NCBI RefSeq assembly: GCF_037975245.1
Contig: NC_092574.1
Location: 17,649,213 to 17,713,212 of the forward strand
From: Apostichopus japonicus
Taxonomy: Eukaryota > Echinodermata > Holothuroidea > Aspidochirotida > Stichopodidae
Direction: 5' to 3'
DNA: 64,000 bases
Part shown: positions 41,636 to 57,597 of the stretch, in pieces
Numbering within the stretch: position 1 is the stretch's first letter
Layout of the letters: the number at the start of each line of letters is the position of its first letter
Notes under the pieces: generated by a model
What the model saw: the letters and a program-made list of their open reading frames with translations, nothing else
What the model was told of the DNA's origin: nothing
Databases searched by the model: none
Program-made: the position numbers and the translations under genes

Positions 41636-42525
41636 CGGAGATTGTACTTTTCCTCTAATATTCACTTTGTCATGATTAGGTGTGTGATGCATTCATTTTG
41701 ATATTCGAAATCGCCAGCCCCCCCCCGATAAGAAAAAAAATCATGATGTAAAATAGTGCCTTTGCTTTTGTATGTAATTCTGTCATAATCAAGCCAATTG
41801 AAAAATTTATCAACCTGTCAAAGTGTAGAATTATTTTTAACAATTTTATTTGTAAACAGTTATTTAAATAAAAATTAGTATGTTTCGTTTGTCAGTAGGT
41901 TGTATATATAAATTTAACAAGTCAAGGTTATCGTTAACAAGCAAAAAAAAAATAAATATTGCGTAAAAAATCTCAACATAGTTTAATTTTAAGGTTGTGT
42001 TGGAAAAACGGGATACTTGGTCAAAGAACCGAATAATTTAGCATTTTAATAACATATCTCGCTCAAGAGGGGCAGGGTGGGGGGGGGGAGGGGAATCGCC
42101 ACATCTCTATTGTCAGTCGGAGGGCTGGGAGCAATGTTCAATCCGGGGAGTTTTGTACCTTCAGTCTGGGCAGAACTAGCCACTCCCCCGTTGGGCCCAT
42201 GACTCCCTGAAGTAATGATTTAGTGGTGTGATGTGTCACATCTTTCTTTTCTACTTCAAACGAACATTCACGAATATTTATCATCAGGAAATTGTCTCTA
42301 GACCTTGTTACTCCTCTAAAGGTAGTTACGAAGCTTAATCTTGCGCTCATATCTAAACTAGATTTCAAAATAAGCCGAGCATGAGTGCGTCGAGTACATA
42401 TCTACAAGTAGTAGTACGAGTACGAACTCAGTACAAGTTTACTCTATAGACTTCAAATATTCGTGAACTTGTAGGATGACAACGCAGAATTTACAATGAA
42501 TGAATAATAAAATACATACGATCGA
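41636..42525. other. no gene recognised
   Basis: G-runs at about 42080. No supported feature. Confidence 0.45.
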
Positions 42526-42833
42526 ATCGTCATCTTCATCGTCACAGTCATCTACACCATCATTGTCAGCGCTACCGTTATCCCCATCGCCATCGTCATC
42601 TACATCGTCGTCATCATCGTCATCATTGTCATCATCGCCATCATCGTCATCATTGTCATCATCGTCATCATCGTCATCGTCGCCATCGCCATCGCCATCG
42701 TCATCATCGTCATCGTCATCGTCATCATCGTCGTCGTCGTCGTCATCATCGTCATCATTATCGTCGTCATCGTCATCGCCATCGTCATCGTCATCGTCAT
42801 CACCATTGTCAGCGTCAACATTGCCATCTTTAA
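42526..42833 (+). repeat. imperfect TCA/TCG (ATC/GTC) trinucleotide array
   Basis: About 300 bp of CATCGTCAT-type units. Frames read poly-Ser on plus and poly-Asp or MT-repeat on minus, all open because the repeat lacks stops. I do not call them genes. Confidence 0.93.
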
Positions 42834-44153
42834 GCCCAGCTTTAGAACTTAACATATCTATTGCAATGAAATCGTTCTATGATAACTATTCTCAATGTCC
42901 GTGTAATGATTTCCAACGAAGATCTCTTTCACCTGTTTTTGATGCATTTGCAAAAATAATATGGAAAAACAAAACTCTGGGTGACTATATAATGCCGTTA
43001 AAAAATTCGATCTAATGTTGATTATCTGGCGTCTTGATTTATTTTTACATTTCGTGTGACTTATTTTACACTTGAATTATTATCACGATGACGATTGTAT
43101 CCATGTCCACGAGTCTTGAGGGGATTACAAAACCAACAGCCTATACGTGACGCTGGAAAGATGTAAATCGGCCAATCTTTTGCATTGCAAATGTAGTCGA
43201 TATAGCGTGGGTGGAAACATTACGTACGTACAACCGCCGAGTGACAACTTAACATTTGTCACCATAATAACTCTCTTAGGACCATTGCCAGGAAAATTAT
43301 GTAACTTTTCTCTCTATCAAATCTATAAATTAACAGTCAAAAACCTTTAGAACGGCGCATAATCTGTTTTTACCATTTACACATATGTATATAACGTTAC
43401 TTACAAAGTGAATGGGAACCGATCTTTGAAAGTGTCAGGAATTCTGACTTATTCGTATAATTTAACTTCCTTTGGTCTCAAATGGTGCACTCCAAAAAAC
43501 CTAATGAAAATGTAAAAATAAAGCATAATATTTCATTCTGCATGAGGTGCAAATCACTTTCACTTTTCACTTTCGACAAAGAATGCAATTATTTCACTGC
43601 CTGAAAGAGACGCCATTATGTAGAAGATACATTGTAGCTCTTCAAGGCCTGTGAAGTTACAACCCATCAGAAAGAAAATACTGTTGGGGTTAAAAATGTC
43701 CGTCGACACATGACGATATGCGGGGTCTTACTGTAATCGGAGTATAGCTAGCTCTATGAATATCACAAAATAGTAAACTCTGATCATTGTGAGCTGTCAC
43801 GCTAGCGTGATAAGTGAATAAAAGACAAAGTTGATTTGATCATGCAGTAACTCTGTGCTGATGGTCAGATTTTGCTGTCCTTAATTCAGTTTATATGTTA
43901 CGGTGATCGAGTTAATTGGCGTCGGAATCAATCGGGCAGTTTTCACGGCAAGCTTCAGGCATCCTCTCAAGGTATGAATTCTCACTCTTGGGAAGTAAAG
44001 GGGCTTTAAATCAAATACAAATCTACTTTAAAACTGAGACGAGAATATATAGGTCTACTTTGTGTTAATACAAGAGTACAGGTATACTATCAAGATGGTA
44101 TACTATTCATTATAAGCGTGGTCCGATCAACTACATATCCGATCAACTATATC
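42834..44153. other. no gene recognised
   Basis: Nothing beyond short open frames can be supported. Confidence 0.45.
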
Positions 44154-44399
44154 CAGGAGTGTTAGCTCAGTGGTTAACGCCGGTGCCTTCCAATCATAAG
44201 GTCCCCGGTTCGAGTGACTCCAAGATGAATGTATGTCGTCCAGTTACAGAGTTGTTGACAATTCATAATCATGGACGTAAAATATGAGTGTAAGAGACTG
44301 ACTTCGGCCAGCTTGCGGCTTTGATAAGCCAATGAGGCTTCTTCGCGAGTTCCTGCTTGCATGCAGGAGGATCTAAAATACATGCAATACATACATATA
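44154..44399 (+). repeat. tRNA-derived SINE, family A copy 2
   Basis: The fullest copy of family A: tRNA-like head with A-box TTAGCTCAGTGGTTAACGCC and B-box GGTTCGAGTGACTCC, body with GTCGTCCAGTTACAGAGTTG, GCCAGCTTGCGGCTTTGATA and CTTCTTCGCGAGTTCCTGC, and a CATA-type tail. It is very similar to the copy at 38916-39148. Confidence 0.88.
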
Positions 44400-45208
44400 A
44401 CTGAACTGCACCTCAGTTACCTCACCTGTCATTGTAACTATGTAAACTATGACTCCTTTTAATTTCAAAGAGAGCATTACTTTGGTTATAATGACATTAA
44501 TTTATGTTCTGTAAATGTTTATACTTTTCAATAGAATGTTTCTTGAAAAACTCGACTCTGCACTTATTGTATTATCATTTAGTCAGTCTGCAAACTTGGT
44601 ATGATTTCACTCTCAGACAATAAATAAATTCAGTTCTCGAAAATGTCATATTTTAAGGACTTCTATAACGCTGTAAATAAAATCTTGCTCTTTTATAGTA
44701 ACTCCGTATACATGAACAACTTTGCGGAAAGCTTCACGGCTCTAATGTAGATAATGTATATAATTCACAGTGATACTTTTATCAAATGGATGACTTAAGG
44801 CTAACAAATGATAATTTTACGGGCCATTAGATATATGCTAGTGGTGAAGGTTAAATTTCACAATATCATCTTTACTTTTTAAAAATTTACATTCCAACCT
44901 GCCGATAGGCTTTTTTGTCAAATTGTCTGGACAAATACGTTAATTTAAAAGTCACATCAGTAAGTACGTTCTTGAGATTATAAAAAAAAATGATATTTTT
45001 ATCTCAAATAACATGATTAGTTACGTTAAAACATATTCAAGGACAGAAAGTGATGTATTTCATTTTTGTATTCCGTATGAGTCTTACTTTGCTACAGGTT
45101 AAAGAATAAAACGGTGGTGCTTTAGTTTGGCAATATCAATTAATCCCGGGAGACAGATGTTCAGATTATCATCATTGTTTCTCTCTTTAAAGGAGAAAGG
45201 AAATGTAA
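44400..45208. other. no gene recognised
   Basis: AT-rich sequence without a supported feature. Confidence 0.5.
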
Positions 45209-47160
<1,952 letters not shown>

Positions 47161-48181
47161 CATATGTATTCTCTGGCTTCACGTGGATTCGTGTTTATTA
47201 TATATATCGTTACATGTGACAATTAATTCTTGGTTTTAACTCACTGACTTATATAACCTTAACTTGGTATTCACGTCAGGGTTCAGTTATGAGTTTTACA
47301 GAGACCTCATGCAACACAAATAAAAATGCTGGAAGATTTCATGGCAAACCAGTAAAATCACCACAATAAATCATAGGTATGTGTATTGCTTCATAGCTTA
47401 ATAAGATAATTTCATATTTTAAGTGGTACTTGACGAATCTTGTCATTGATATGATTATCACGAACAAACTTTACTGTCATAAAACTTACGTAATAATTTC
47501 CTGACGTGAAATGAAATTGATTCTGCTAAATAACACATTTGTTAAACTTTCTGTTCTTTCTGCACACGTTTGGCCTAATAATATGCAGTGCAATGATGTA
47601 ATATTATATACTACCTTGATCAGTTTGAAAGGTTAATACGGAAAATACGCTCACATTTTTTCACCTTGTTTGTTTAATATATTTTCTGTAATTTTGTTTG
47701 TACCGTGATTTGTTCATCGATCACAATTGTCCAGTCAGAGTAAATCTTATTTCCATCCATCCTCCATTTACCCCCCCCCCCCCCCCTCTTCTATTATATA
47801 TACAAATACAAACGAGATTATATCAGTTATGTTTTAATTAAAATAAAATAAATAAAAATGAGAAAAATGTATGTAAAACATCCCTCCACCACGACTTTAT
47901 TGCACATTTAATATCATTAAATACTTCTATAATACCCCCACAGGCAACAGTTAATGTGGAGTTTCTTATCTTTCTAAGCGTTCCATGAAGGTTTCCTCAT
48001 TTCTGTCTGTTTATTTCTTATATTCTGTCGGAAACCTGAATTAAGATGTGTGAGTGCTGTCACTGTAAGCAATGTGCCAAACAACGTCTTAGCAACCAAC
48101 CAACGAGATGTCATTCACCCTGAGTTGGAGAAAGCAGTTTTTGTCTTACTAAAAAAAAACAAAAAAAAAAACAGGCAGAAT
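47161..48181. other. no gene recognised
   Basis: A C-run of about 17 bases lies at 47771-47787. No supported gene. Confidence 0.5.

Positions 48182-48210
<29 letters not shown>
48182..48210 (+). repeat. GA dinucleotide run
   Basis: About 13 GA units, preceded by poly-A tracts. Confidence 0.9.
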
Positions 48211-48212
<2 letters not shown>

Positions 48213-48394
48213 AGAGGAAGTATCAATACTTGATTAAACAAGATTGTTCTCCCCAAGAAAAACTACAGGTAGTTTGTATGTATCAGATATGTATTACAAA
48301 GTATATAGATTGAAAACAACATTGCCTATAAATTACAATGTTAGTATACAGAGCGATGTACAATTTGTTCTTCAAGCGAAATAGGTGTCTCTTT

Positions 48395-48397
<3 letters not shown>

Positions 48398-48475
<78 letters not shown>
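48398..48475. repeat. TA microsatellite
   Basis: A TA run of about 75 bp that, as at 16.8 kb, abuts the 3' end of a family-B repeat on its right. Confidence 0.95.
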
Positions 48476-48476
<1 letters not shown>

Positions 48477-49035
48477 TAGAATTTTAGTGAGTTGAAAAGC
48501 TTCCAGCCTCCACCGGGATTCGAACCCTGGACTCCCGCTTCATATGCGGACACCCTAACCAACTAGGTTATAGAGGCTGATTGAATGTCCAGAGGTTCCA
48601 AACCGAATAAGGATGGTCGTAATTATTGTAGTGCGCATGCACGCGACAATATTGGCTTTACTGGTCAAGTGAACAATACCTACGTGACTGGACGTTGAAA
48701 CTTAAAGTTTCATATAGCCTCTGTAAATTTGCAGTTTCAGAGGCTAGCTGCGTAGCAAAATTTATTCTAAGTTTGTCACGGCCCTCACAAGCGCCCTCAC
48801 TTTGTCGGTACCAACATTATGTCTTTACTCCTTGGTGTGTTTTCCGCCCAAAAATAACACCATGAACAACCGAAAAGTTCTTCCTAATACTGCAAGCACT
48901 CCATGCGTACTACAATACTGCGTATTTTGCAAATACAGTTCTACTTCCACTGTAGGCATTTGCAAACCTGTATTGAACAATGCTAGTTCTGTTCCGATTA
49001 CATATTTGCCTTACTCTAGAGATCAGTCAGAAATA
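48476..49035 (-). repeat. family-B tRNA-containing repeat, copy 3, interrupted
   Basis: Minus-strand family-B sequence occupies 48476-48623 (B-box GGGTTCGAATCCC in reverse near 48513-48530, A-box near 48550-48570) and resumes at about 48945-49035 (TTCCACTGTAGGCATTTGC, TTGCCTTACTCTAGAGATC). In the 17-kb copy the two parts are contiguous at GTCGTAATTCCACTG. The ~320 bp between them is therefore an insertion. Confidence 0.75.
48624..48920. mobile_element. MITE-like insertion inside family-B repeat
   Basis: The inserted segment begins TATTGTAGTGCGCATG and its right end, inverted, reads TATTGTAGTACGCATG near 48904-48917, giving short terminal inverted repeats. The exact right boundary and target duplication are unclear because about 25 bases follow before family-B sequence resumes. 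It has no coding capacity. Confidence 0.45.
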
Positions 49036-49739
49036 CACCCCCCCCCCCACCTCCTCCCTCCGCCTATTTTAAGTTATAGGTTAGACTGTTTCAATGACGC
49101 AATGGTGTCGCTAGGTACTCGCGAGAGGCTATGCTAAGTGAACATCTACATAAGAAAAAAAGATTACATATCCTTGATAACCTGTATACTGCTTGTCATC
49201 AGTCGAAGTCGTGTAAAACGTTGAATAATACATTGAATAATAATGTTAATTTGCATCTCTCGAATTCACTCAGTTTAAATATATACCCTTCGATTTGGAC
49301 AATATGCCTTCCATTTCACAATTTTTTTATTTTGTGTATGTTTTTTATAAAGATGTCCAACCTCCTATGAGACCGAAAGCATTATATGTTTTCATTTGAT
49401 CGTTATTAAGGAAAGAGGTAGCTAGATTTTAATCTTGAATAATCAAAGCATCTCACTTGAGGTTCCCTTTTTACGAAAAACATTTATATTTAGTAAGATA
49501 TCATTGAATCGGCATTACTGTAAGCAATACCGAAACAAGGAAGACCTTCTCTGGCGTAAAACTAGATATAGTGGGGCGTGGAGGGGCGTGAGGGGGGGGG
49601 GGGAGGTAGGATATGTAGCCGTTACTGGCTGTAATTTGGTAGCCATGATGACAAATTTGTAAATGCACTGCAAACATGTTATTTGATGCGATATGTAAGT
49701 ATTATGGTTCTCACTGAGTTTTTGTGTTGTGTCTAAAGA
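49036..49739. other. no gene recognised
   Basis: C- and G-runs near 49030 and 49592. Short frames only. Confidence 0.45.
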
Positions 49740-49885
49740 ACTGAATTATTTGCATGTGTGCTGAATAGGTTAAGCAGTCCAGCCGCTTTCTTTGATGACC
49801 TTCATAATGGTCAAAGGGTCATTTCTCAACACATGATATAGAAGTATAACTTGGACAGCTCTCAGTGTTCTTCTAAACGGTATTA
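49740..49885 (+). repeat. interspersed repeat E, copy
   Basis: Contains AAAGGGTCATTTCTCAA then ATATAGAAGTATAACTTGG, matching the core at 18378-18425 and in part the unit duplicated at 2911-3457. Boundaries are not defined. Confidence 0.45.
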
Positions 49886-52800
49886 ACCTTAATTGTGTGT
49901 CTAAAGTGAACCTATCACGTGTGGTAGAGATACTTGTCGTGAACAACTGCCCTTAAAGCAGTTGGGAGCAATCTTAACCTATTTTTAGGGATATATCACA
50001 AGCTCAATGGTCCTTTAAAAACTGCTAACATCATCTAATGATGACATTGGTTTCAGTGTCAACACTGTTAACATTCTACATTGAAAATGTGAAGGAAAAA
50101 AAACACAGAGAGACATTAAAAACACAGAGAGACATTAAAAAATGTCACAACCTAGCGGTATAATATGACATCAGAGATTAACAAAATGGCAGCTTCCAGA
50201 TATGATTATTCTTAGTTGTTTTCTAGAGTTGTTCTTCACAGAGATCTATGTCACATAAGCTAGAGATGATGATTTGGGGTTTTGTGTCCCCTTTAAACCC
50301 TGTTATCCCCCCCCCCCGCCCTCTCCCCCCAAACTGACCAAGAGTTCTCTTCGGTATTTCGAGGAATTTGTCACCACATAATCACCGCATAATCTCTCAT
50401 ACATAATACGATTTTCAATGTTTTTTAATGACGTTTGCAGTTAACCAAACATACGGATACCTAAAGGCTATTCAACTCTTTCTTTAACGATAATTTTTTA
50501 TATATGAAATCCAACCAATGACAGTTAAGCTAATCTGTTGCATTGAACATTCGGTAGTTGCGAGATTTATTAAAGTTTGCAAAACTCTCAGAATAATCAA
50601 GATAAAACTTTATAAAAAAAAGGGAAAAAAAGAAGATTGTTACAAGCTTTTTTATGTTGCTGCCTCCATGATATTAATCACTGTAGTCAGAAAATGAATA
50701 TTTCAAGAATTCCCGAATCACAACGTTTACAGATGAACATTTGTGTAACGAGTTGTAACCTTGTAAGAAGTGTTTCTAGGGCAGATGTTTACACTCGACT
50801 TTCGTTTTGCTTGCATGGGGTGTAGCTGTTCAGGTATTAAGGGCAACTGTTACAGAATATGGTGCATGAAATTGGCCTTGATATTATTCTACATAAGAGG
50901 CATCTGTAAGAATTTATTATATGAATTGGTTACAGGGACCCAGACACAGATTTGAGATGGAAACGGGAAGGGGAGGGGGGGATGACGTAGTAAGATCATG
51001 TTCAGTTGTGCAACAATCACGGCATGTGACGACAACACGCCAGTTTTAAGGTCATTGCTGTGGAACTTAAGGTGTGTGTATCTTGCGGGGGGGGGGGGGG
51101 TGGGGGTGTACCGTACAGCCCTGTCACCAACCGTTATGGTATCCTCATACAAATATGGAGACCAATAAGATCTCATTGAACAATTTCTTACGGTTTATTC
51201 TGAAGTAAACAGTTCTGTTTTCCACAAATTCAATATAAAGTTTCATTGGTTTGTTTGCCAAACCATTCAAGTTTACGACTAGTTTCATCTTTGTCGAGAA
51301 AGATTTTGGCAGAGGTAACTAAATATGATTTAATATGTTCATCTCTGTTTCATAAACAGCCGTGTGTGATACTTTATATTTAACTCCCTCTCTCTCTTTC
51401 TGAGTATTGTACTAATAAGATGGCTATTTTCACAGTCTAAAGGTTCCCACCATCTTAATCCACTCTATACACAAAACCTCGTTTTTATGTCGTTGTTCAT
51501 TTTAACTTAAGGGAGACTATATCTGTTGATACTTGGAAACGTTTTAAGTATATAACTACATATTCCAAGCAAGACATTTTCCATTAGTGCTGCACGATAA
51601 TTATACACATGTAAGGTAGCGTGGTGGGTGTGAATGTTTCATGGAGACGAGATTTTAATGAACTCAATATTGTTTGCTATCTCTAGTGGCAATAGCATTA
51701 GCTGCATTATTGCATAAGAATTGGCATTAGCATAAGCTTTAGCATTGACATTAGTATTAGTATACAAGTACAGTATAGTTGTACCATTAGCAGTTGAATC
51801 AGTCGCGATCTGTAGGCTACCATACTCGACCGCAAACGATAAGTTACCTCAAAATTATACACAAACACTTTAATGATCAATCAAATTTGTGGATCAAGAT
51901 GAAATGAAATGAGTAAAAGAAATCATTTGGTGGGGCCAGGGGTAGGGGGGGGGGAGTGGGAAGGCATTCAACAATCTGTAAATATTTTATAGCCTCCATG
52001 GGTCAGATTAAGGGAAGTGAAGAGTGGGTGTATGCGGGAGGGGAGGGGGGGGGGCGTTGAGAGAGGGTAATAACTATAGGGGATCCTGGTAAAGAAGGTC
52101 GGTACTGACTTGGTTCTATATACATTTGATCAATTATAGCCCAAATGTATTCCACAGAAAGACCAGTGTGACAAGTAGCCGTGCAACCATATTCCCGTCC
52201 TCTTGGTTAACGGTCAAGTACTATCTTGTCAATTTGGTACCTTTTTATGTCAACTCCATTCGACCAATTTCTTGATGATAATTGCGATTTTAATTTGCTT
52301 AAGGTGATCAGTATAACCATCACACACATCGTACTATTTATTAAAAGTTTGCAAACATTTTCGGCTTTCACGAGCAATGGTTAATATTTGGAATTTAATC
52401 CTTGCTTGAAATCTATGACAAACAGCCGCAGATCTAACTGGGGAGGGATGCGAGAGAGGGGAGGGAGGGGGAGTGAGGGGGGAGGGGAGGAAGAGGGCGA
52501 AGAATGTATTCCCTCCCCTATTTCTACAATCACAAAAAAAAATAAAATAGTAGTTAGCACAACCTTGCTTGTGTAACCAAATTATACACCTAATTTATAG
52601 CCTAAGATATTTTAAGTGTATCAGGGGGAGGGGGGGGGGCAGGGGGGCAGGACTTCAGACACGTATACAACATATTTTTATATATCAAAGTCTAATGCTA
52701 AACCTTGCAGCCTATCGTTGCATATTCTTGATTGTGTATTTATATAATAGAAGACATATCATTACTTTGTATCCCTTAATCAAATTTTCCACATCGCAGT

Positions 52801-55069
52801 AATATTAATGGGCTATCACTAATTAAAATGACATATAATTGTCTACTCATATTAAATGCATTGATTCAGGACAGCATACTACATACAGCCGTGTTGGCGA
52901 CGTAGATATGCATGTGTACATGTGCGTCAATGTGTGGGTGTGCGAGGATGTGTAGAGAAGAAAAATTGTTAATCATATATTGTGATATATCCATTTAGGT
53001 ATCATAAAGATAGGAATTAACTTGAATGCATTTAACATCTGAGTTGTGAGAACCAGATGATTTCTCGTCCAAAATGGTCTTACGAGGTCGGCAAAAGGTT
53101 TGGCAAGGTTTCAATTTTTATATTCTGCATTCTTGAATTCAGAATTTCGAATCTTCAATAAACGAGTTACTAAATCGTATAACTTCTGTTTTTGTCCAGG
53201 ACCAGCTTCCATCATACTAGATCAGAAACGTGGCAATTTAATAAAGCTGGTAATTTTGTGATAAATTTCGCAAATTGACGGTGACACATCCATTGCGACG
53301 AATAGCATTGATTGATAACTAGTACAGAAAATAACGGGGGAAATAGTGCGTTTAACTGTACACAGTTGAAGTTTGAAGTAAATGTCTTGTTTTCTGAGAG
53401 TTTATTGGAAGTTCTTGATTGATCACATTACAAACGGAAGTCGAATCATTTGTCCTAGATGCATTAAAATGAGTCGTTAGTAATTGTGGATTCGTTGGCG
53501 ATGATAGTGGATGTTTTATCTAAGTGTATTGTTCTAAATATAGCATGACGCAACTAGTCAATGACTCTTACATGCGGTTAAACTACATAGTATTTACGGT
53601 CTCCCAGTGTACATGGCTTGATCAGTTTGTACTGTGTTTAGGGACAACCGTTAAGACTTTAATCAGTAGAAACTGAAGTGTGTTTATAACACCCTAACAA
53701 ATTTTAGACCTGTCAGCAGATGCTACTGTGGAAAAAATTACTAACAGACGAATTCATTTCTCAAAGGGCTATTTCAACTAATGACTGATTCGAGTCTAAA
53801 ACAACTGTCCGTATGTATGACTATCAAGTATATCTTGTAAAGATGGTTAAAATTGCAGATTTTAAGCGTTTCGCAGTAAAGTGTCATCCACTTTCTGTTA
53901 AAATGCGGACATTTAGTGTAGTCTGGTTAGTCCAGTCAATCATTACGCATAGGATTGTGTGTTTAGTATCTTCTGTTTGTAATTCCTTCTCAGTAGCAAC
54001 TGGTCATAAATGTAACACATGTTAAACAATGATAATACGCATCACTTTTAACTAATAAACGGGTACTCACCTTTACCAGTTTTAACTCGGGTGATACTGT
54101 AGGTCGCCTCCAGTAGATAGTACGTAAACTTTGGTCATATAAGGTGAAACTGGTTTGGTTATCGTTATTCGCGAAATATCACCTGTTGATCTGTTTATCA
54201 CACAAAGCTAATGCATGTCAGTGTAAGGACATTGACTGTATATGTTACTCCTTTTGAACCCTTAATGCAGGTACTACGCCTAATTTATCCTGTTCTGATA
54301 TGTCTTAAGGAGAATAAAAGAAAAGTAAACGAAGGTGATGTAAGGTGTACCTTCTCTTGCCTTAATCGACCTCCATTTCACATGGAACAACTTTAAGGTG
54401 TTACATTAACATCAGAGCAATTACACATTAAGTTGACGATTTTTTCCTGTGTATTGTGGAACGCCAGAAGGGACAAAATATTCGGTAAAGGTATCAATGG
54501 AAGCCATAAATTGTGGTGCGACACCTACACGTTGTCAACGCCAATGACAGAGGTCTATGTACAATGTTGCTGGTACGAATGCTTATTCTTCTCATTCACA
54601 TAAGTGCGATTAGAATGTGGTTATTCTTGTTGAGTTTACTTTCGATAGCTACTTTCGTCCCGATTCTAACATGCTAATAAACAGCATAGGCTATAAATAT
54701 AGCTGTTATAAATTTTCGTATGGTCTATATATTAAATGTATTGTTTACTTGAAGAAAAAAAATGAGGTAACAAAGTTTTCGGCATTTGTCGTCATACCAA
54801 AGCAACCTTTTTGAAGAAAAAAAAACTAAGAATCAATTTTGATATCAGGAAGCCAGCGAAGCCAGCAACACTGTAAATGTTAAGCATTGACCGTATGCCA
54901 TTAGAACTTCCAGAAAATCGCTTGTATGGCCTAAGTCTGTTTATACATCGGTCATTATGTGGCAGTTTGATGCCTGCATATACAACGAAAAGCGGTGCTG
55001 GTCTGGGTTTTACGACACCAACTGTGTCTTGCACGGACTTGTTCCTTGACTTTTCGTCCACGTAAACTA
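49886..55069. other. no gene recognised; several homopurine G-rich tracts
   Basis: G- or C-rich runs occur near 50309, 51088 (G of about 13), 51945, 52030-52055, 52440-52500 and 52625-52650. A doubled 20-bp A-rich/ACACAGAGAGACATT unit lies at 50098-50140, and a degenerate GCATTAG-rich stretch at 51690-51775. Short frames (for example 53813-54025) carry no recognisable domain. Confidence 0.4.
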
Positions 55070-55275
55070 TACTTCAGGCCCCCACCACAATTAATTGCTC
55101 CCATTGACTTACACACTAAACTCGTCACTTTCCAAGGCCGCTAGAGCATATATAGTATATATAGTTTTCAACTGACATGTCCTACCCACCATACGATAGC
55201 TGATGGCTTGGGCTATCACGGCACATTCGACTTTTGCCACTATGACTGTTTAGATTTTGAGCTATAGAAGAGCTC
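55070..55275 (-). repeat. dispersed repeat D, copy 2
   Basis: Reverse-complement partner of 4920-5131, similar over about 205 bp. The two copies differ by scattered substitutions and small indels, e.g. in the TATATA stretch. Confidence 0.75.
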
Positions 55276-55700
55276 ACATTTCATACATCTGGGTGAATAT
55301 AGAGGCTATATGCCGCACATTGACACAACGTATATGTATACTGCAATACTAAGATTGTTCCTAATCAGAGCGTGAATTTGTGTCCCAAACTCCTTTTTTC
55401 CTTTTGAAAATCCTGTTCATTTCGCTGTATATTACCAAACCAATACCAAATTCAACAGAGATTGAAGCTTTAAGATGTCTTCAAGTCAGCTCGAAATTAA
55501 TAATTGGGCTTTTCCGATAAAGTTCAGATCTTAATCAGAACCGCTTATTCTATCAAAGTCATATAGGTATTCGACATTAGCGAGTCTACGCCTACAGACT
55601 TAGCCTTCAGATTAACTGCTTCTACGGCCGTATATAACCCCTTCCGGTCTATCGCGAAAACGCACGAGGAGGAAAATATGGTAGATTGTACAGTATTTTA
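55276..55700. other. no gene recognised
   Basis: Nothing supported. Confidence 0.5.
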
Positions 55701-55952
55701 GGCGGAGTGTATAGCCTAGTGGTTAACGCCGGCGTCTCCCAGTCATGAGATCCCCGGTTCGATTCCCCGCCGACAGCAATGTGTGTCGTCTGGCAAGGGT
55801 GTTGTTCAATAACAACTTCCCGACATGGACGTTAAATGGATGTGTGCCGAGAGATTGGCTTCGGTCAGCTTGCGAGTCTATAAGCCTCCATGGCTTCTTT
55901 CGCGAGTTCCTGCTTGCGGGAAGATCACATATACATACATACATACATACAT
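55701..55952 (+). repeat. tRNA-derived SINE, family A copy 3
   Basis: A diverged member of family A: A-box-like ATAGCCTAGTGGTTAACGCC, B-box GGTTCGATTCCC, body with GTGTGTCGTCTGGCAAG, ATGGACGTTAAATGGATG, CGGTCAGCTTGCGAGTCTATA and CTTTCGCGAGTTCCTGC, then a clear (CATA)n tail of about seven units. Frames across it on both strands are not genes. Confidence 0.85.
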
Positions 55953-57597
55953 TTTGCGTCAACGCAATAGAGAGGCTTAGCACTCCGTGAGCACTATAGT
56001 TGTCAAAACATTTATCACTTACAAAGGCTTAAGTCTACAATTCCTTTACCGAGTATGTATATCAAGGCCAATTTGCATTTAAAACTCTGACATAATTTGT
56101 TTAATCCAGCTTCCATGTGATTTCGTTACATATCTTTCAGTGCTGATAACACCACTTTCGAACGAACCACCTCCCACCCCACACCTATGTACCTACACCC
56201 CGCCAAAACTAAAGGTTGTAATACGATAATAAAGATAAACGTGGATTCCATCCATCCATAGCCACCACATTCAATGTTATTTTAGTTTTAGATAGTAAGC
56301 AACATTTCGATTTGGCTTCTGCCCATACCCCATCTCAAAATCTGTGTCGGGATACCTGGTGTTTGAATCAAGAGGTGCGATATAATGATCTTCCTTAATT
56401 AATATATATTAATTAAGGATATAATGATTTTCCTTATTTAATATCTTTTAATACTAAACTTACACAAGTGGTTATGCGACGTATTTTTCAACATCAACTC
56501 AAATATTTAATAAATCTGTAATGATCTGTCGTGTAGTGCACTGGTATAATCAAACTGGAGTTGGGGGAGGGGGAGGGGAGGGAGGGGAGCTGTCGAGGCC
56601 CATTTTCCAGAGACGCCAAAAGATCACAAAAGAAAAGCAAATTGCCTTATTTTGTGATTAACTAGAGAAAATCCTCAAGATAAATTTCTTCAAAAGTTGC
56701 ATGTTCAAGTTAATGATGTAATACTTCTCAAAGTGTGGAAGAGAAGTCTCGCATTGGTTACGTTACTAAAATGTCTGTAAACTAATGATGAATTGATTTA
56801 CGAATTTGTAAATGTATATTAATACATTCCAATGCCAAGCTAAGTAAACATTTTTGAAAGACGAATTTTGTTTTCGTTCTTGTTTTTGCTACATAAAGAT
56901 TAATCAAGGTAATCGCTATTAAAACTCATTCTCTCGCCAACTGACAGAACAACTATAAAAAGCTTCAGTCAGATTTCTTTAAACGAAATAAAGACCACGT
57001 TGAGGATGGGTAGCCCCTACTTGAAATAACACGTTACGTGATTCTCAGCTGACATTCTGTAATTGATCTCGACAGATAACCAATGGGTAATCATTTCACG
57101 CGCGCTCCAAGTGAAGCAAACGTAAAGTAAAATGCCATCTTCTCTGTCCTTCTTTCTTTTCAGAACAAACAAATTGCAACCATCCATTTAAAAGATGACA
57201 GAGGGAAGCTACCTCAAGCCGTTCTCCAGTTCAATTTTAAACGTAGATATACACGAGACCAAAAAAAAAATTGTTAGCATGAGTAAATCAGCCCCGTTCA
57301 CGTCTACTGCAGATAGCAAATTAATTTAGCAAGACGTGACATTTAGTTTAAAAGAAAGGCAGTGAAATGAAAAGAAAAACAAAGCAAACAAGAAAGATTG
57401 CAATAAGAGCTTTTTTTGTTTTGTGCCTTCTTAATGATGAAATCTTTACCGGATTTTAATGGATACACGGGATGAAACGTCATCACTATGCCTCTCTGTG
57501 TAGACTCCATCTGAACCTTTTTTGATAAGATATGCCTTTCATCAATTGGGGATTGCTTTTTCATTTCGTTATCTGCAGTTTATTGTGCAAAGCGTTT
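55953..57597. other. no gene recognised; 26-bp perfect palindrome
   Basis: A perfect palindrome CCTTAATTAATAT/ATATTAATTAAGG lies at 56393-56418. It is flanked by two direct copies of ATATAATGAT(C/T)TTCCTTA, which suggests a small local duplication. A G-rich run lies at 56560-56590. No gene is supported. Confidence 0.5.

Noticed and set aside
42439-43015. Poly-Asp and poly-Ser frames of 138 and 171 codons
   Set aside because: Produced by the TCA/TCG array. The flanking residues show no domain.
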